NCBI GenBank assembly: GCA_014526335.1 | Contig: JACTAT010000027.1 | Location: 182,960 to 246,959 of the forward strand | Length of the DNA: 64,000 nucleotides | Direction of reading: 5' to 3' | From: Chrysaora quinquecirrha | Taxonomy: Eukaryota; Cnidaria; Scyphozoa; Semaeostomeae; Pelagiidae | Part shown: positions 57,501 through 60,866 of the stretch, piece after piece | Layout of the letters: every line of letters begins with the position of its first letter | Position numbering within the stretch: position 1 is the stretch's first letter | Notes under the pieces: model-generated | Database searches by the model: none | The model's input: the letters and a program-made list of their open reading frames with translations, nothing else | Told to the model about the DNA's origin: nothing | Position numbers and translations under genes: made by a program

Positions 57501-59684
57501 TTTATAAGCTTTGGAGTCCCTCAGTTAGAATACTTGTTAAGATGGCTACCAATCGCCTTTTGTTTTCTAGAGTAACACAACAGTTATTTGATATTTTCAA
57601 CGAAAGGTTATGCGAATGGAGGAAGGGGCATTTCTTGTGAAACTCTTCTGCAGGACGGGGACGGCAAGCTTTTGCGAATGTATTTTATGAATGTATTCAA
57701 TTTGTTTTTAGCGAAAGGCTCCCACTTTCTTCATCTTGACACTGAGTTTGAGTGTGATCATTGGATGTGGAATTTCAATTTTCTTTGCTTTCATTACATG
57801 CATTTCTCATCTGTTCTTCTCCAGGTATCGTTAAAGCTTTGTATTTTTATCAAAATAGACTTTGAATCGTACAAATCTTCAAAATCACGATAAAAAGTAA
57901 AGCCTCTTTGACATACTTTGAAGCTTTTTTCTTCTGACACTCTTCAGAGTATAATCGACAGAAACAGACCAAAGCAATTGATTAGCTGGAATACACGTTT
58001 TTTTATATAAAGAGCACCTTTATCTGGAACTTGAGGCTGCGAATTTCCCAAAATTTATGAAATTTTAAGGAAATATGGAGGATCGGATAAAAGTTATTTC
58101 TTCAAGAACAAGACGTTTATACCATTAACTAAGATATAAACAGCATATTTCCTACTGAACTTCCCAAAAATTGCCATTACTTTTTATACAGCAAACTTGC
58201 TTCGTTTTCTAACTTTAAATACATTGAACTTTTATCCTCATTTTGCCATAAAATTAATAACTTCAGCCTCAACTCAGATCAAAGGTTCCTTATATAAAAC
58301 ATGTGTACCCGATGCGGATCGAAATGCACCAATTGGATTGTGCAATCAGCTTTACAGAGTACAGCGGGATGCCCAGTAGAACCAGTTGAAGAGTCCAAGC
58401 GAGAAAACGAACTCGGTAGATGGCTAAACATTATGCAGTGCAAAAAGCCAAGTGGCTCCCACCTTTCCTGAAGCATCTTAAATGCAGTCTTTAGTTTTTG
58501 ATGTTTTTTCCTGCATACACACACTGCTTATCACTACATGCACAGACGGGCAGATTAATCAAATCTTATCTGACAAACTTCCTTCTTTTTCTCTAGCCAT
58601 GTTAGATCTGACAGAAGAATAATCATGATCAACATTTGCGCATGCATCTTACTGGGATCAACGGTTTTTCTTGGTGGTGCGTTACTATCATCGTTCAAAC
58701 TCATAAAAGATGATTCTGCTAAGGTAATTAACTGTTTGTCCATAAAAATAAGTAAATCTTTAATGCTTGACCAACAATGTTTGACCATGTCACAAAACAT
58801 TGCTCGACAAGCAGAATCTGCTTAGTTATGTCTTCAACTTCTAAAAAACAAAACTTCCAAAGAAATTTTGGCTGGTCGCAAGAAAAAACTGTTTTAGGAG
58901 CAATATTTTGCAACGTGGCTAAACGGGGAAACATTTTGCTTGATAAGCAATCTTTAGTTCTGGACCAACAATGTTTGACCGTTTGGTTACGTCACAAACA
59001 TTACGTTACAAAACATTGCTCGACAATCAGAATCTGCTTTGTCTTCAAAAACTTCAAAGTTTTGCTTGTCACTTCAACTGTTTGCTTGACGAGCAACGTT
59101 TCGTGACATTACCAAACGGTCCAACATTTTGTTTGAAAAGAAAATTTCAATTGTTTCATATTGTTTTATTGTTTGCACCAAGGCTTAAGGCCCTGACCAA
59201 TTGATCAAACATTGTTTGTCAAACATTTAGAATTTGCTTGTTAAGCAAATCTTTTGACCACGTCGCAAAACAATGCTCGTCAAACATTTTTTCCTTGCAT
59301 CAAGCAAAAAATGTTTTTGAGCTTTTTTTAAAAGATCGTGTATTGAATCTCTGCTTATTCAAGTTTGTCAAGCAATGTTTTCTGACGTGGCTAAACGTTA
59401 AAACATTGCTCGATGAGCAAATTGCAAAAGTTTGACAAAAAATGTTTGATTGTTTTACCAGGGCCTAAGACAATGACCAGGAACTTTTTCAGATGAATGT
59501 CTGAGTATCTGATTTTGTTTTTTTCAACAGTACTTTTGCTTGGTGATGTCTGGCTCATTGCAGCTGTTTTTCGTCGCGTTCTTTTGCTGGATGCTGGCTG
59601 AAGCGATTCAGATTTTCCTCTCAACTAAAACTGTCATTGATAAAAGTACTGGAAAACTAACGCTTTTCTATCTTCTTGGATGGG
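25027..59684 (+). CDS. LRR-GON-trefoil-Ig-Sushi-EGF adhesion-type GPCR, 3' end beyond window
   Basis: One gene assembled from 26 exons with matching phases except at one junction. Order: signal peptide and LRRNT (25027-25205), LRR (30156-30227, 30887-30958), LRRCT (32193-32344), GON domain (32855-33073, 34207-34418, 37707-37872), trefoil-like domain (41520-41930), Ig x3 (42264, 43370, 44937), Sushi (45898), EGF (46219), linker (47846), stalk/GAIN (49282 to 55271), GPS (55381-55522), TM1 (57712), TM2 (58597), TM3 (59531-59684). About 1,400 residues to TM3. Adhesion GPCRs cleave themselves at the GPS and keep both halves associated at the cell surface; the ectodomain here would bind matrix or cell-surface partners. 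TM4-TM7 are not found in the last 4.3 kb and should follow. An ATG at 24967 is in frame upstream, but the ATG at 25027 directly precedes a good signal peptide and is preferred. Frame breaks in two GAIN exons and one phase mismatch are described separately. Confidence 0.85.
26072..26403. mobile_element. TA-flanked MITE, GGAAC word family
   Basis: TA/CACGCTTTTTTTATAAGGAACC at the left, AAAAAGCGTG/TA at the right. It is in the opposite orientation to the copy at 7671 (CAAGGCCTAGTTCTTAAAG at the left here, its complement at the right there). Confidence 0.8.
26897..27321. mobile_element. CAAACATT-word MITE copy
   Basis: It begins near ACGATCAAACATTGTTGGTCC and ends ACAATGTTTTATCGTTTTAAC. It alternates CAAACATT and AATGTTTG. 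Diverged at both tips. Confidence 0.65.
27359..27638. mobile_element. TA-flanked MITE, GGAAC word family, shortened
   Basis: Left GCGCTTTTTTATAAAGAACC, right GGTTCCTTATAAAAAAAAGCGTG. About 120 bp shorter than the 7671 copy through an internal deletion. Confidence 0.75.
28153..28272. mobile_element. 120-bp fold-back with GTGCACCGGACA arms
   Basis: CCAGTATGGAAT and GTGCACCGGACA on the left return as TGTCCGGTGCAC and ATTCCATACTGG on the right, in mirror order, giving a near-complete hairpin. Confidence 0.65.
29442..29951. mobile_element. MITE with CCTAGACTTATTACATGAGTC ends
   Basis: Left end CCTAGACTTATTACATGAGTC, right end GACTCGTGTAATAAGTCTAGG, inverted copies. The interior repeats GTTGTTGTTG/CAACAACAAC and an internal GTAATAAGTCTAGG at about 29583. 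Related pieces at 1-33 and 23575-23795. Confidence 0.65.
30156..30227 (+). CDS. aGPCR exon: leucine-rich repeat 1
   Basis: Exactly 72 bp (24 codons), phase 2 at both ends, acceptor TATTTTCAG, donor CT/GTGAGT. It reads [19 protein letters not shown], matching the LxLxxNxL repeat. One LRR per 72-bp exon is the classical arrangement. Confidence 0.85.
30887..30958 (+). CDS. aGPCR exon: leucine-rich repeat 2
   Basis: 72 bp, phase 2 at both ends. It reads [19 protein letters not shown], a clean LRR. Acceptor TTGTTGCAG, donor TT/GTAAGT. Confidence 0.9.
31087..31413. mobile_element. TA-flanked MITE, GCAAC word family
   Basis: Right end GGTTGCTTATTAAAAAAAAGTG/TA. The interior repeats TTGCTTA and TTAAGCAAC-type words and GAGGGCT. 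Sister copies at 33694-34029 and 34827-35216. Confidence 0.7.
31505..32160. mobile_element. GAATA-word MITE split by a younger insertion
   Basis: The halves at about 31505-31600 and 31842-32160 contain TTATAAGAATATTGGGGCTC and TTAAGAATAATTTTTGGC. Together they parallel the intact copy at 59873-60089. The element at 31601-31841 sits between them. Confidence 0.6.
31601..31841. mobile_element. 241-bp MITE, AGACTACGTTCACACG ends, GCCGGCACAATTT word
   Basis: AGACTACGTTCACACGATGC at the left and the complement of AGACTACATTTGCACGATGC at the right. The interior repeats GTGCCGG and AATTTGAAAACGG in both orientations. It is inserted inside the GAATA-word element. Confidence 0.75.
32193..32344 (+). 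CDS. aGPCR exon: last LRR strand and LRRCT cap
   Basis: 152 bp, phase 2 in, phase 1 out. [20 protein letters not shown] is the start of an LRR C-terminal cap (CxW motif), followed by [14 protein letters not shown]. It closes the LRR block and switches to phase 1 for the following modules. Confidence 0.88.
32400..32607 (+). repeat. Tandem 17-22 bp repeat, TCCTAATAGAACCGGGG
   Basis: About ten imperfect copies of TCCTAATAGAACCGGGGAG in tandem, in the intron between the LRRCT and first GON exons. GC-rich relative to the flanks. Confidence 0.85.
32855..33073 (+). CDS. aGPCR exon: GON domain, part 1
   Basis: 219 bp, phase 1 at both ends. It reads [15 protein letters not shown], then [20 protein letters not shown], then PSGKQSNYV. 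These are the opening GON-domain blocks (DGxYxLxVxG, IYCxxM, PKEYLxLPxGxxxNY) known from ADAMTS9/ADAMTS20 and C. elegans GON-1. Confidence 0.85.
33694..34029. mobile_element. TA-flanked MITE, GCAAC word family
   Basis: TA/CACTTTTTTGATAAGTAACTA at the left and AGTTGTTTATTGACAAAAAGTA at the right, with TTAAGCAACTTGAGGGCTC inside. More diverged than the 34827 copy. Confidence 0.65.
34207..34418 (+). CDS. aGPCR exon: GON domain, part 2
   Basis: 212 bp, phase 1 in, phase 0 out. It reads [20 protein letters not shown], the central GON block (FxKIRIDLxxMxIxTTDLxF), then [29 protein letters not shown], matching the ATAGDCY...CPQGRFSINLxGTxF part of the family. Confidence 0.88.
34827..35216. mobile_element. 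TA-flanked MITE, GCAAC word family, best-preserved copy
   Basis: TA/CACTTTTTTTTAATAAGCAACC at the left, AGTTGCTTATTAAAAAAAAGTG/TA at the right. TTAAGCAACTTTGAGGGCT and relatives fill the interior. Confidence 0.8.
36229..36594. mobile_element. TA-flanked MITE, GGAAC word, subfamily B
   Basis: TA/CGCGTTTTTTATAAGGAACC at the left, TTCCTTATAAAAAAACGTG/TA at the right. The interior (GAGGCTGAAGTTCCTTA, CTTGCTTCATTTTCTAACTT) matches 57992-58306 rather than the 7671 group. Confidence 0.75.
36595..37706. other. Intron sequence, possible unrecognised repeat
   Basis: No exon recognised. 36785-37030 repeats short GTAC-containing words (GGTACA, GTACAGTACGTG, CGGTAC) and may be another word-repeating element. 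A (GTT)n run lies near 37265. Confidence 0.4.
37707..37872 (+). CDS. aGPCR exon: GON domain, part 3
   Basis: 166 bp, phase 0 in, phase 1 out. It reads [20 protein letters not shown], then [13 protein letters not shown] and LSLELM. The paired cysteines in KCSKICGGC match the GKCGGYCGKC ending of GON domains. The three exons together form one module with phase-1 outer boundaries. Confidence 0.85.
38399..39014. mobile_element. 612-bp mariner-like non-autonomous element with TA duplication
   Basis: Element 38401-39012: CAGGGTGGCCCAAAAAAAAG at the left, its complement CTTTTTTTTGGGCCACCCTG at the right, extending to about 29 bp, flanked by TA at 38399-38400 and 39013-39014. CAGGGTGNCCCAAAA ends with TA duplication are typical of Tc1/mariner elements. 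The interior has no transposase-like frame. Confidence 0.85.
39564..39785 (-). pseudogene. Fragment of a LINE reverse transcriptase
   Basis: Read on the minus strand with one frame change: [10 protein letters not shown], then [14 protein letters not shown] and [12 protein letters not shown]. These are adjacent blocks of non-LTR reverse transcriptase (DLSKAFD...PHDLLIAKLxAYG...SYLxxRxQ). The frame is broken near 39680, so it is a dead fragment. It lies in the intron between the GON and trefoil exons. Confidence 0.75.
40163..40219 (+). CDS. Possible signal-peptide first exon inside aGPCR intron
   Basis: ATG at 40163 opens 19 codons ([19 protein letters not shown]), a textbook signal peptide ending at donor CAG/GTAATC, phase 0. 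It could be an alternative first exon, but phase 0 does not fit the next exon at 41520 (phase 1 in), so its partner is unclear. The sequence just after it repeats TACCCTTGGCTAGACC words and may be repeat-derived. Confidence 0.3.
41520..41930 (+). CDS. aGPCR exon: beta-trefoil-like (ricin-type) domain
   Basis: 411 bp, phase 1 at both ends, about 137 residues. Three similar blocks are visible: [10 protein letters not shown]...[21 protein letters not shown]...[11 protein letters not shown] and [10 protein letters not shown]...[11 protein letters not shown]. Each has a C(L/I) start, a second Cys about 15-20 residues on and a hydrophobic end, as in ricin-B trefoil repeats. The QxW signature is missing, so sugar binding cannot be assumed. 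No other family fits better by eye. Confidence 0.7.
42264..42560 (+). CDS. aGPCR exon: Ig domain 1
   Basis: 297 bp, phase 1 at both ends. Ig-fold landmarks: RFSCEF (B-strand Cys), FAWSV (core Trp), [20 protein letters not shown] (E-F strands and second Cys). It has the length and pattern of an I-set domain. Confidence 0.9.
42610..43080 (+). repeat. (TTGAC)n pentanucleotide microsatellite
   Basis: Nearly pure GACTTGACTTGACTTG repeats to about 42975, grading into TGACCTGATC variants and then ACTTT-type words to about 43320. It lies in the intron between Ig1 and Ig2. The minus-strand frame it opens is not a gene. Confidence 0.95.
43370..43663 (+). CDS. aGPCR exon: Ig domain 2
   Basis: 294 bp, phase 1 at both ends. 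[19 protein letters not shown] gives the first Cys and Trp. [20 protein letters not shown] gives the DxGxYxC signature. I-set. Acceptor TTCTCCTAG, donor ATG/GTAAGT. Confidence 0.92.
43664..44936. other. Intron between Ig2 and Ig3, no feature recognised
   Basis: Mostly unique-looking sequence. An exact CACTTGGGTGTCAAGTGCTC-type inverted word near 43825 is short. No exon seen. Confidence 0.45.
44937..45206 (+). CDS. aGPCR exon: Ig domain 3
   Basis: 270 bp, phase 1 at both ends. [19 protein letters not shown] and [17 protein letters not shown] carry the two Cys, the Trp and the DxGxYxC motif of an I-set domain. Confidence 0.93.
45438..45868 (+). repeat. (GAT)n trinucleotide tract
   Basis: About 430 bp of GATGATGAT with GAC and AAT interruptions, ending some 30 bp before the Sushi-exon acceptor. 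The poly-Asp and poly-Met frames through it are artefacts of the repeat, because the aGPCR splices across it. Confidence 0.95.
45898..46071 (+). CDS. aGPCR exon: Sushi (CCP) domain
   Basis: 174 bp, phase 1 at both ends. Four cysteines in CCP order: [38 protein letters not shown]. FSCxxGFxLxG and GxWSxPxPxC are the family signature. One module per exon. Confidence 0.93.
46219..46479 (+). CDS. aGPCR exon: calcium-binding EGF domain and Thr-rich linker
   Basis: 261 bp, phase 1 at both ends. DIDECSSP opens a Ca-binding [22 protein letters not shown] and [11 protein letters not shown] complete the six cysteines with the Asn hydroxylation-type motif. The first loop is unusually long (about 25 residues between C1 and C2). 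A Thr/Pro stretch ([17 protein letters not shown]) follows, probably O-glycosylated. Confidence 0.92.
46556..47004. mobile_element. 449-bp CAAACATT-word MITE, well-preserved copy
   Basis: Ends TTA/GGCCCTGGCCAAACGATC and GATCGTTTGGCCAGGGCC/TTA. The interior alternates CAAACATTG and CAATGTTTG throughout. GGCCC ends with TTA flanks are compatible with PIF/Harbinger mobilisation, by inference. Confidence 0.85.
47520..47735. mobile_element. CCAACATT-word MITE copy
   Basis: It repeats GCCAACATT, CCCAACATG and CCAATGTTGGG in both orientations, and contains GTGGCCAAACGG as in the CAAACATT family. A sister copy is at 51223-51414. Confidence 0.65.
47846..47931 (+). CDS. aGPCR exon: Ser/Thr/Pro-rich linker
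   Basis: 86 bp, phase 1 in, phase 0 out. [20 protein letters not shown] continues the Thr-rich stalk between the EGF and GAIN domains. Confidence 0.7.
48186..48718. mobile_element. GGAAC-word MITE interrupted by a retroposon tail
   Basis: ACACGCTTATTATTTTATAA opens a diverged copy. It is broken at about 48294 by an (ATTCA)n-tailed insertion and resumes near 48605 (TTTCCTTCATTTTAACGGCAC) to about 48718, where a CAAACATT-word element begins. Confidence 0.6.
48294..48604 (-). mobile_element. Retroposon 3' end with (TTGAA)n tail
   Basis: On the minus strand it ends in about eight TTGAA units, preceded by GCGGCCCAAGCC...GCTTTTCTTGGGTCGCG, which can form a stem-loop. A conserved 3' hairpin plus short tandem tail is typical of CR1/L2-type LINEs and SINEs that share their tails. 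The same sequence recurs at 49776-49920. Confidence 0.65.
48718..49257. mobile_element. CAAACATT-word MITE pair
   Basis: Two adjoining blocks (about 48718-48960 and 48946-49230), each alternating CAAACATT/AATGTTTG. Right end GATCGTTTGGCCAGGGTC followed by a partial second end. Confidence 0.65.
49282..49479 (+). CDS. aGPCR exon: stalk / start of GAIN domain
   Basis: 198 bp, phase 0 at both ends, acceptor TTTCTTATAG, donor GTG/GTAAGG. It reads [20 protein letters not shown] and [14 protein letters not shown]. No separate domain recognised; the position fits the alpha-helical part before GAIN. Confidence 0.75.
49704..49772 (+). CDS. aGPCR exon: GAIN subdomain A helix
   Basis: 69 bp, phase 0 at both ends. 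[20 protein letters not shown] matches the helix around the SNLL...NRxxW motif at the start of adhesion-GPCR GAIN domains. A retroposon tail starts within 6 bp of its donor. Confidence 0.85.
49776..49925 (-). mobile_element. Retroposon 3' end with (TTGAA)n tail abutting a splice donor
   Basis: ATTCAATTCAATTCAAT follows the exon donor GTAATT almost directly. ACCCAAGAAAAGCGAAGCTT and AGCTTGGGCCGC match 48294-48604. Orientation is minus relative to the host gene. Confidence 0.65.
50661..50880. mobile_element. 220-bp palindromic MITE
   Basis: AGGTTTCCGCAAAAGATGGC and GGCCGTTTCTG at the left return inverted as AAAACGGCGGCCATC and TTTGCGGAAGCG at the right. GGAATTCTGGGAATAATTTC returns as GAAATTATTCCCAGAATTCC in the middle, so the element is an almost complete hairpin. 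Confidence 0.7.
51004..51119 (+). CDS. aGPCR exon: GAIN helices, frame broken by one extra T
   Basis: Acceptor CCCTTTCAG and donor ATCG/GTAATG frame 116 bp. It starts in phase 0 ([11 protein letters not shown]) and then hits TGA. The next frame over gives [20 protein letters not shown], clearly GAIN-like and phase-consistent with the next exon. Reading one T less in the TTT at 51035-51037 joins the two. Either a sequence error or a real lesion. Confidence 0.7.
51223..51414. mobile_element. CCAACATT-word MITE copy
   Basis: It begins AGCCCCGGCCAAACGTAGCC and ends GGTTGCGTTTGGCTGGGGCTT, close to the ends of the CAAACATT family, but the inner word is CCAACATT/AATGTTGG. Confidence 0.75.
51618..51735 (+). 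CDS. aGPCR exon: GAIN subdomain B start, frame broken by one extra C
   Basis: Acceptor CATCTTTTAG, donor AATG/GTGAGT, 118 bp. It opens [11 protein letters not shown] in phase 1 and then reaches TGA. The frame after the CCC at 51647-51649, read with one C less, gives [20 protein letters not shown] and LPSEIVEN, matching GAIN (NGIxL...LP). Phase 1 out fits the next exon. Confidence 0.7.
51858..52215. mobile_element. TA-flanked MITE, GGAAC word family
   Basis: TA/CACGCTTTTTTATAAAGACC at the left, GGTTCGTTATAAAAAAGCGTG/TA at the right. Nearly collinear with 7671-8072. Confidence 0.82.
52730..52804 (+). CDS. aGPCR exon: GAIN strand region
   Basis: 75 bp, phase 1 at both ends, acceptor ATATCATAG, donor TCAG/GTCTCT (weak). 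It reads [20 protein letters not shown]. It bridges the LPSEIVEN and [12 protein letters not shown] blocks in phase. Confidence 0.55.
53283..53364 (+). CDS. aGPCR exon: [16 protein letters not shown] block
   Basis: 82 bp, phase 1 in, phase 2 out, acceptor TTACTGAATAG, donor [30 protein letters not shown] aligns with the VxVVxYxNLxxLL strand of adhesion-GPCR GAIN domains. Confidence 0.75.
53415..53690. mobile_element. GTCTCCTAGTTTAGCC-family MITE
   Basis: Ends GGCTAGACTAGGAGACATATC and AATGTCTGCTAGTTTAGCC. Interior GTCTCCCAGTTTAGTTACCTCG and CAGCGGGCGACAAAAGTTGC. It abuts the CAAACATT-word element that follows. Confidence 0.75.
53692..54030. mobile_element. CAAACATT-word MITE copy
   Basis: GACCCTAGTCAAACGATCAAAC at the left to TTTGGTCGTTTGGCCACGGCC at the right. 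Alternating inner words. Confidence 0.72.
54100..54344. mobile_element. CAAACATT-word MITE copy
   Basis: TAAA/GGCCCTGGCCAAACGATC at the left, GATCATTTGACTAGGGCC/TAAA at the right. A short, well-delimited copy. Confidence 0.78.
54506..54604 (+). CDS. aGPCR exon: GAIN VIS strand
   Basis: 99 bp, phase 2 at both ends, acceptor TCTTTTTGAAG, donor [30 protein letters not shown] and [12 protein letters not shown] match the NSxVISxxI...LxxPVxIxF segment. Its phase 2 end does not fit the phase 0 start of the next recognised exon. Confidence 0.78.
55228..55271 (+). CDS. aGPCR exon: start of GPS region
   Basis: 44 bp, phase 0 in, phase 2 out, acceptor TTTCATTTCAG, donor [23 protein letters not shown] is the PxCVFW block that precedes the GPS. 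Confidence 0.85.
55381..55522 (+). CDS. aGPCR exon: GPS motif
   Basis: 142 bp, phase 2 in, phase 0 out. [13 protein letters not shown] and [15 protein letters not shown] carry the four conserved GPS cysteines (with PECVFW upstream) and the HL/T cleavage triad, so autoproteolysis between Leu and Thr is expected. Donor AAAG/GTATTT. Confidence 0.95.
55529..56199. mobile_element. 671-bp fold-back element next to the GPS exon donor
   Basis: CACGCTAGCGAATCTATAAT at the left, ATTATAGATTCGCTAGCGTG at the right. Arms of about 290-320 bp are near-perfect inverted copies, built from GTGGTGGATAATCACTACT, TACTGTGGTGGTAG and TATGCTTGCGGTGGTGGCAG. The loop is about 55830-55880. The first base is 7 bp into the intron after the GPS exon. 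Near-identity of the arms suggests a recent insertion. Confidence 0.9.
56675..57338. mobile_element. CAAACATT-word MITE copies
   Basis: Two adjoining elements: AAAGCCCTAGCCAAGCGTTAT to about 56880, and AAGGCCATGGCAAAACGATC to TGATCAGTTGGCCAGGGCCTA. Alternating words throughout. Confidence 0.72.
57712..57824 (+). CDS. aGPCR exon: TM1
   Basis: 113 bp, phase 0 in, phase 2 out, acceptor TTGTTTTTAG, donor [30 protein letters not shown] and [12 protein letters not shown] form TM1 of the family B2 bundle (LSVIIGxGxSI). It joins the GPS exon in phase. The visible long frame at this place is a different frame. Confidence 0.85.
57992..58306. mobile_element. TA-flanked MITE, GGAAC word, subfamily B
   Basis: TA/CACGTTTTTTTATATAAAG at the left, AGGTTCCTTATATAAAACATGTG/TA at the right. 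It shares CTTGCTTCGTTTTCTAACTT with 36229-36594. Confidence 0.72.
58597..58723 (+). CDS. aGPCR exon: first intracellular loop and TM2
   Basis: 127 bp, phase 2 in, phase 0 out. [20 protein letters not shown] is the RSDR...NxCxxLxL block at the TM1-TM2 turn of adhesion GPCRs, then [13 protein letters not shown]. Acceptor TTTCTCTAG, donor AAG/GTAATT. Confidence 0.9.
58745..59468. mobile_element. CAAACATT-word MITEs in the TM2-TM3 intron
   Basis: At least two copies (about 58745-59190 and 59188-59468), the second delimited by AAGGCCCTGACCAATTGATC and TTGTTTTACCAGGGCCTAAG. Confidence 0.7.
59531..59684 (+). CDS. aGPCR exon: TM3 and second intracellular loop
   Basis: 154 bp, phase 0 in, phase 1 out. 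[20 protein letters not shown] is the hallmark TM3 of adhesion GPCRs (QxFFLAxFxWMLxEGxxL, with Ala replacing Gly). FYLLGWG at the end is the start of TM4. The TM3 cysteine (YFCLV) for the loop disulfide is present. The rest of the bundle is missing from the window. Confidence 0.93.
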
Positions 59685-59872
59685 GTGAGTTTGAAATTTC
59701 AAAAATCTGAATAAATTACGACTTTTTTTAGTTTTTCACAGAACTTCCTCAAATGCAGTGCTTGTCCATCTTTTATGAATATAACTTCCAGGGGTATCTG
59801 TCAAATTTTGCTGTAAGCAAAGGTTTTATAGCGTCGAAATCGCTACTGTCGTCCCAAAACCATGATTGATTA

Positions 59873-60089
59873 CACACTTTTTCTGCAAAAATATATTTTA
59901 TAAGAATATCGAGGCTCGAAATTGTTGAAATTTAAGAAAGAATCTGAACTTTCTTTCTAGACCCTTAATCAAATTTAATAATGATGTTGCTTGAAAACGT
60001 TATAAGAATAATTATAGGCCAAAAATAAAAAAATTTAAGAATATTGAGGCTCAGCAAAAATTAAGTTATTCATATAAAAAGTGTACAAC
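59873..60089. mobile_element. TA-flanked MITE, GAATA word family
   Basis: TA/CACACTTTTTCTGCAAAAAT at the left, AAGTTATTCATATAAAAAGTG/TA at the right. TTATAAGAATATCGAGGCTC and TTAAGAATATTGAGGCTC lie inside. Confidence 0.75.
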
Positions 60090-60376
60090 TCTAAGCGTGT
60101 AAAGCAGTTAGCCTCATGTTCGGGCGCTCTGTTTCAATGTTTGTTTGTAAGGAAGGAGTTGAGATCTTGAAGGCTACTTTATCGTTGCATAACAGTTTGA
60201 TTGGGAAACTTCCGACCTGGCGTTATGCTTCAAGGAATTTGACGAGGGTCATATATTCTGATAATACATTCTTTAGAAATCTCACTTGTGAATGGAAATC
60301 TTCCAGTATCGCTGGAAATGTTTGTTCACATATGTCCTGGAATCTTTTTGATGAGTAATAAAATCCAATGTCCTAT

Positions 60377-60866
60377 ACACGCTTTTTTTATAAGGAACCA
60401 CTTTATAAGGAACCTACATTAGTGATTAGTGTAAATTAGTGTCACATCACTATTGTCAAAACTAACATTAAATAAATAAATCATATCATATCATATCATA
60501 TCATACATGTAGAAAGACCGAAAATTTGTAGATCTTATACTAATAAAGAGAAAATCACTAAGGAACTTTTCATTGTTGAATATTTTTATTTCTGCAAACA
60601 ATCAAGAATTAGAAGGCCCGTTCCATTCATTTGCAGTCGAAAATCACATAAATTGTACTTTACGCATGTATCAAATGTTTCCTTGAGTAGTTTCGAGCTT
60701 TGCTTACATGCAAATGTCTCTGTACAGTAGTCATTAAACTGTATGTGCAGTTAGAATTAAGAAACTATTAAGGAACTTTTGGAACTACAATCGTCTCAAA
60801 AGAGGTAAAAATAAGGAACTTTAAGAACTAGGGCTTGAGTCAGGCTCTTTATAAAAAAAAGCGTGT
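60377..60866. mobile_element. TA-flanked MITE, GGAAC word family, carrying an insertion
   Basis: TA/CACGCTTTTTTTATAAGGAACC at the left, TCTTTATAAAAAAAAGCGTG/TA at the right. CCTACATGTAGAA, intact in other copies, is split at about 60418 by roughly 90 bp ending in (ATCAT)n, probably a retroposon tail. Confidence 0.8.
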
